Source: an uncultured Actinomycetes bacterium (GTDB lineage Bacteria > Actinomycetota > Acidimicrobiia > Acidimicrobiales > RAAP-2). Taken from it: DNA of 32,840 nt. Position 1 is the first letter of the stretch. Each line of letters starts with the position of its first letter. Below the pieces are notes generated by a model, which searched no databases, was not told the DNA's origin, and saw only the letters and a program-made list of their open reading frames with translations. Positions 30,895 through 32,840 of the stretch are shown here, piece after piece. The DNA lies in contig CAIUMH010000102.1 in the NCBI GenBank assembly GCA_903900235.1, positions 1 to 32,840 on the forward strand. The letters run 5' to 3'. The position numbers were made by a program, and so were the translations under genes.

Positions 30895-31654
30895 ATGAGC
30901 AACCACGATCAGCGTCGCAGCATTGAAGCCGACGACACTCGGACCGCCACTTCACCGACGGGGGCGCTGGTTCATGAGGTTGCCCTCGAGCAGAGTCGCC
31001 GGCTCGAGCGTCGCCTCCATGAGGTGATCCCCGGAGTGGCGTGGAATCTCGTGGGCAACGGACTTTCCAATCAAAGCTTCATCCTCGGCCCCGAAGGAAT
31101 CATCTGCATCGACACCGGTGAGTCAAGGGAGGAAATGGAGGCCGCTGTTGCCGAACTGCGCCGGGTCTGCGATGCACCGCTGGCCGCAGTCCTCCTGACG
31201 CACTTCCACGATGTGGGTGGCACGCCGGACGCCTGCGGCCAACATCCGCAGCTGGTGCCTGACTCGGGCCCTCGAGCTTGAGGGAGCACTCGATCTCTCA
31301 TCGCTGCGCCATCCGAGCCTCAGCGCAGGTTCGGTGACGTTTGCTCCGCTCGATGACACTGTCGAGCAGCTCAGGGTCCTGGTGGATCCGGTACTCCTTG
31401 GAGATGTTGACGCCAAACTCCAGCTGCGATGCGGCGACGAGGTCGTCGCGATGCACCTGCGCCATGGCGTGGTGGTCCCCTGCGAGGACCGTTCTGATGC
31501 TGGCCTCGAGGTGCAGTGCTCGAAGGAGGTGCTTGGTGGGATCCTGACCGGCTCTGTCCGCGTCAGCGACGCGCTCGGGGCTGCTGAGCTCGAACTCCAG
31601 GGAGACGCCACGCTCCTCGCAATCCCCCTCAAGGCACTAGATACGGCAGCCTGA
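30895..31654 (+). pseudogene. Alkylsulfatase-like MBL-fold protein, internal deletion and frameshift
   Basis: Two parts of one gene in different frames. From ATG 30895 the first frame gives GVAWNLVGNGLSNQSFILGP, CIDTGES and VLLTHFHDVGGT: the first strands and first metal motif of the MBL domain in alkylsulfatase-type enzymes (SdsA1 relatives). It then loses similarity and stops at 31279-31281. From about 31230 the +1 frame reads AANIRSWCLTRALELEG and then the C-terminal SCP2-like sulfatase domain (LVDPVLLGDVDAKLQL, MHLRHGVVV, ELELQGDATLL), stopping at 31652-31654. The second metal motif, the rest of the MBL domain and the dimerisation helices are absent; probably 150 or more residues were deleted. 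The product would be inactive. An assembly join is an alternative. Confidence 0.72.
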
Positions 31655-31755
31655 GTCGCAGGAATGGACCTCGCTCGGCAGCGTCGGCCCTGACGCTCGG
31701 TGACCCGACGGCCAACGTGAGGAGGTCTGGTGTTCCTTCGGCGGAGCGACTGCGC

Positions 31756-31761
31756 CATAGT
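31756..31761 (+). promoter_or_regulatory. Possible leaderless -10 box CATAGT before the lipoprotein gene
   Basis: CATAGT, 6 nt, ATG 31768. A GGAGG sits within those 6 nt but is only 1 nt from the ATG, too close for normal use, so leaderless start is favoured. Confidence 0.35.
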
Positions 31762-31767
31762 GGAGGT

Positions 31768-32241
31768 ATGCGACGCACCCAGATCCTCCTTGCCAGCATG
31801 CTGGTCTCCCCGCTCCTTCTTGCCGCGTGTTCGTCGACCCCATCGTCGACGGCCAAGACGACCACCACGATCGACCCAGACGTCGAACAGGTGATCGCTG
31901 CTGCCACCGCGCAGGCGGTGGCTGCGGGGATCCCAGCCTCGAGCATCACGGTGAACGCAACCGTGTCGACCGCCAATGACTCGTGGATGCGCTTCACCGT
32001 CGCGGCGAAGGATCCGACATCGGCGGCCTTCCAGCCGTATTACGGCTATGCCCAGCAGACCTCGAAATGGAGTGTCATCGCCATCGGAACCGCGCAGGTC
32101 GGCTGCCCGACGACGAGCAGCGGCTCCCTCGGGGGCATGACGACCACGACCACTGCTGCGGGGGCGGCACCGAGTGGCACCGTGCCGACAGATGTCCTCA
32201 AGTCCTTCGGCGAGTCCTGCCCACCGATGAATCACGCTTGA
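31768..32241 (+). CDS. Small secreted lipoprotein
   Basis: A 157-residue protein. The signal has MRR, a hydrophobic core and the lipobox LLAAC, followed by a Ser/Thr-rich linker with STAKTTTT. A helical segment (DPDVEQVIAAATAQAVAAGI) and a beta-type region (ITVNATVSTANDSWMRFTV, then YYGYAQQTSKWSVIAIGTAQ) follow. A second linker with TTTTT precedes a tail with two Cys (one before and one after). No family recognised. The frame is open up to GTG 31717, but ATG 31768 puts the signal peptide at the N terminus. The STAKTTTT linker also occurs in the ABC binding lipoprotein at 22556-23452. Part of this gene is repeated just downstream. Confidence 0.78.
   Translation: MRRTQILLASMLVSPLLLAACSSTPSSTAKTTTTIDPDVEQVIAAATAQAVAAGIPASSITVNATVSTANDSWMRFTVAAKDPTSAAFQPYYGYAQQTSKWSVIAIGTAQVGCPTTSSGSLGGMTTTTTAAGAAPSGTVPTDVLKSFGESCPPMNHA
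31871..31996 (+). repeat. Direct repeat, copy 1 (inside the lipoprotein gene)
   Basis: This 126-bp segment recurs at 32238-32363 at a constant offset of 367 bp without gaps and with roughly 14 differences, several of them near the right end. The core from CAGGCGGTGG to GCATCACGG is identical. Confidence 0.85.
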
Positions 32242-32363
32242 CCCTGACCTCGAGCAGGTGATCGCTGCTGCCGCAGCCCAGGCGGTGGCTGCGGGGATCC
32301 CAGCCTCGAGCATCACGGCGAACGCAACAGTGTCGACCGGCACTGACTCGTGGAGGCAGTTCG
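32238..32363 (+). repeat. Direct repeat, copy 2 (begins at the lipoprotein stop codon)
   Basis: Copy of 31871-31996. Its left edge coincides with the stop codon of the lipoprotein gene. The offset is not a multiple of three, so the copy is read in another frame than the upstream gene. Confidence 0.85.
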
Positions 32364-32506
32364 CTGCATGCTGTCGCCCTCGGATTCTCGTCAACGAAAC
32401 GGCAATCAGCTCTTTCTTGGCCCCCGAGCGCTCTGCGCGCCGATCTCGATGCCAAGGTCTGACCGGCCGGGGCCGCCGCCTCACCGAGGAAAGCGTCGAT
32501 CGGTGA
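32240..32506 (+). pseudogene. Truncated second copy of the lipoprotein gene
   Basis: An open frame reading DPDLEQVIAAAAAQAVAAGI, then PASSITANATVSTGTDSW, aligns with the lipoprotein (DPDVEQVIAAATAQ and so on). It has no signal peptide, no lipobox and no promoter, and after TDSW the sequence no longer matches and becomes Arg/Cys-rich to TGA 32504-32506. Many of the differences between copies are conservative, hinting that the second copy was once a separate working gene before its 5' and 3' parts were lost. A GTG at 32258 could start a short peptide but has no good ribosome binding site. Confidence 0.65.
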
Positions 32507-32563
32507 GACCGCTAGACGGCCGGGTTTCCGGTGAGTATCGACGCCCTCGTCCGACCCATGGGC

Positions 32564-32840
32564 CTATGTCCCGCTTGCTGTGTCGACCACTGCGTCGAGA
32601 GCCAGGTTGGCTGCCTCGGGTTCTGGAATGCCAAGCGCCTGGAGGAGCCGTTGAAGGATGCTGCAGCGATACGCCATCGCGTCTTGGCCGTCCGCAATCC
32701 TGCGAGCGGCGAGGAGGAGGGACCCTAGGACGACGTCGAGCGTCCCGTCGTCAGGTGGGCTGCTGAATCGACCGCTCGTGAATCCGTCCGTGAGGTCTTG
32801 GCGCAGATGGGCGAGGGGCCCCTCGTCGAGCAGTCCATGC
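32564..32840 (-). CDS. C-terminal part of a probable TetR-family regulator
   Basis: An open frame with no start inside the window runs in from the right edge on the minus strand for 92 codons to TAG 32566-32564. It reads HGLLDEGPLAHLRQDLTDGF at the edge, then GTLDVVLGSLLLAARRIADG, and ends AYRCSILQRLLQALGIPEPE, AANLALDAVVDTASGT. The helix spacing, the LLLAAR helix and the LLxALGxxxxEA-LA ending are typical of the ligand-binding half of TetR proteins. The DNA-binding domain lies outside the window, so the family call is moderate. Third codon positions are GC-rich, which supports coding. Confidence 0.55.
   Translation of the reverse strand, partial: HGLLDEGPLAHLRQDLTDGFTSGRFSSPPDDGTLDVVLGSLLLAARRIADGQDAMAYRCSILQRLLQALGIPEPEAANLALDAVVDTASGT

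Noticed and set aside
32258-32506. Independent small gene from GTG 32258
   Set aside because: It is explained as the remnant of a duplicated lipoprotein gene; no ribosome binding site, signal peptide or conserved end.
1-32840. tRNA genes, CRISPR arrays, insertion sequences, prophage or toxin-antitoxin genes
   Set aside because: I looked in the gaps and at the gene products and saw no cloverleaf-like block, repeat-spacer pattern, transposase, integrase or paired small toxin/antitoxin genes.

Overview
This is a high-GC (roughly two-thirds G+C by eye), gene-dense bacterial chromosome segment from an actinobacterium. The evidence is an MftD-type mycofactocin enzyme, a luciferase-like F420-type oxidoreductase, a CadI/ArsI protein close to the mycobacterial type, SCO4848-like and SCO6745-like proteins, and many start codons that follow a TANNNT box by only 6-8 nt (leaderless transcripts). 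A non-mycobacterial lineage such as Acidimicrobiia would fit, but this is inference. I see no tRNA, rRNA, CRISPR array, insertion sequence or phage genes.

Layout. (1) 1-1546: 3' end of a hexapeptide-repeat acetyltransferase, then serB. (2) 1616-8228: a catabolic block with a Baeyer-Villiger-type monooxygenase, an HSL-family esterase and an acyl-CoA ligase. A 490-bp non-coding leader rich in dyad symmetries follows, then a [3Fe-4S]-type ferredoxin, a cytochrome P450 and an alpha/beta hydrolase. A ketone could be turned into an ester, cleaved, and the acid activated with CoA. (3) 8483-17001: envelope and membrane genes, including a GT4 glycosyltransferase, a small SCO4848-like membrane protein, an acyltransferase-3/SGNH O-acyltransferase, a DUF2079 protein and a GT-C-like protein. 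An F420-type oxidoreductase and an SCO6745-like protein lie among them. (4) 17032-18343: mftD without the other mycofactocin genes, plus a possible small ORF. (5) 18352-23452, minus strand: a polar amino acid ABC importer (binding lipoprotein, permease, ATPase), an M15-like metallopeptidase and a glutamine-dependent asparagine synthetase. (6) 23566-25644: an arsenic locus with arsC, an AqpS-like channel and cadI/arsI on the minus strand, divergent from arsR. The shared 106-bp promoter region carries two matching ArsR-type operators and a clear minus-strand promoter. (7) 25650-30790: a small membrane protein, a Uup-like ABC-F ATPase, an iron-type alcohol dehydrogenase with one altered metal ligand, a DUF4436 protein and exonuclease III. 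(8) 30895-32840: a decaying region with an alkylsulfatase-like MBL gene whose middle is deleted, a small lipoprotein followed by a truncated tandem copy of itself, and the C-terminal end of a probable TetR regulator.

Most of the window is ordinary metabolism. The observations most worth a second look are the isolated mftD, the Gln-for-His substitution in the Fe-ADH, the ars promoter architecture, the deletion-fused sulfatase pseudogene, the lipoprotein duplication, the repeated leaderless-promoter signature and the dyad-rich P450 leader. I found no convincing wholly new multi-gene system.
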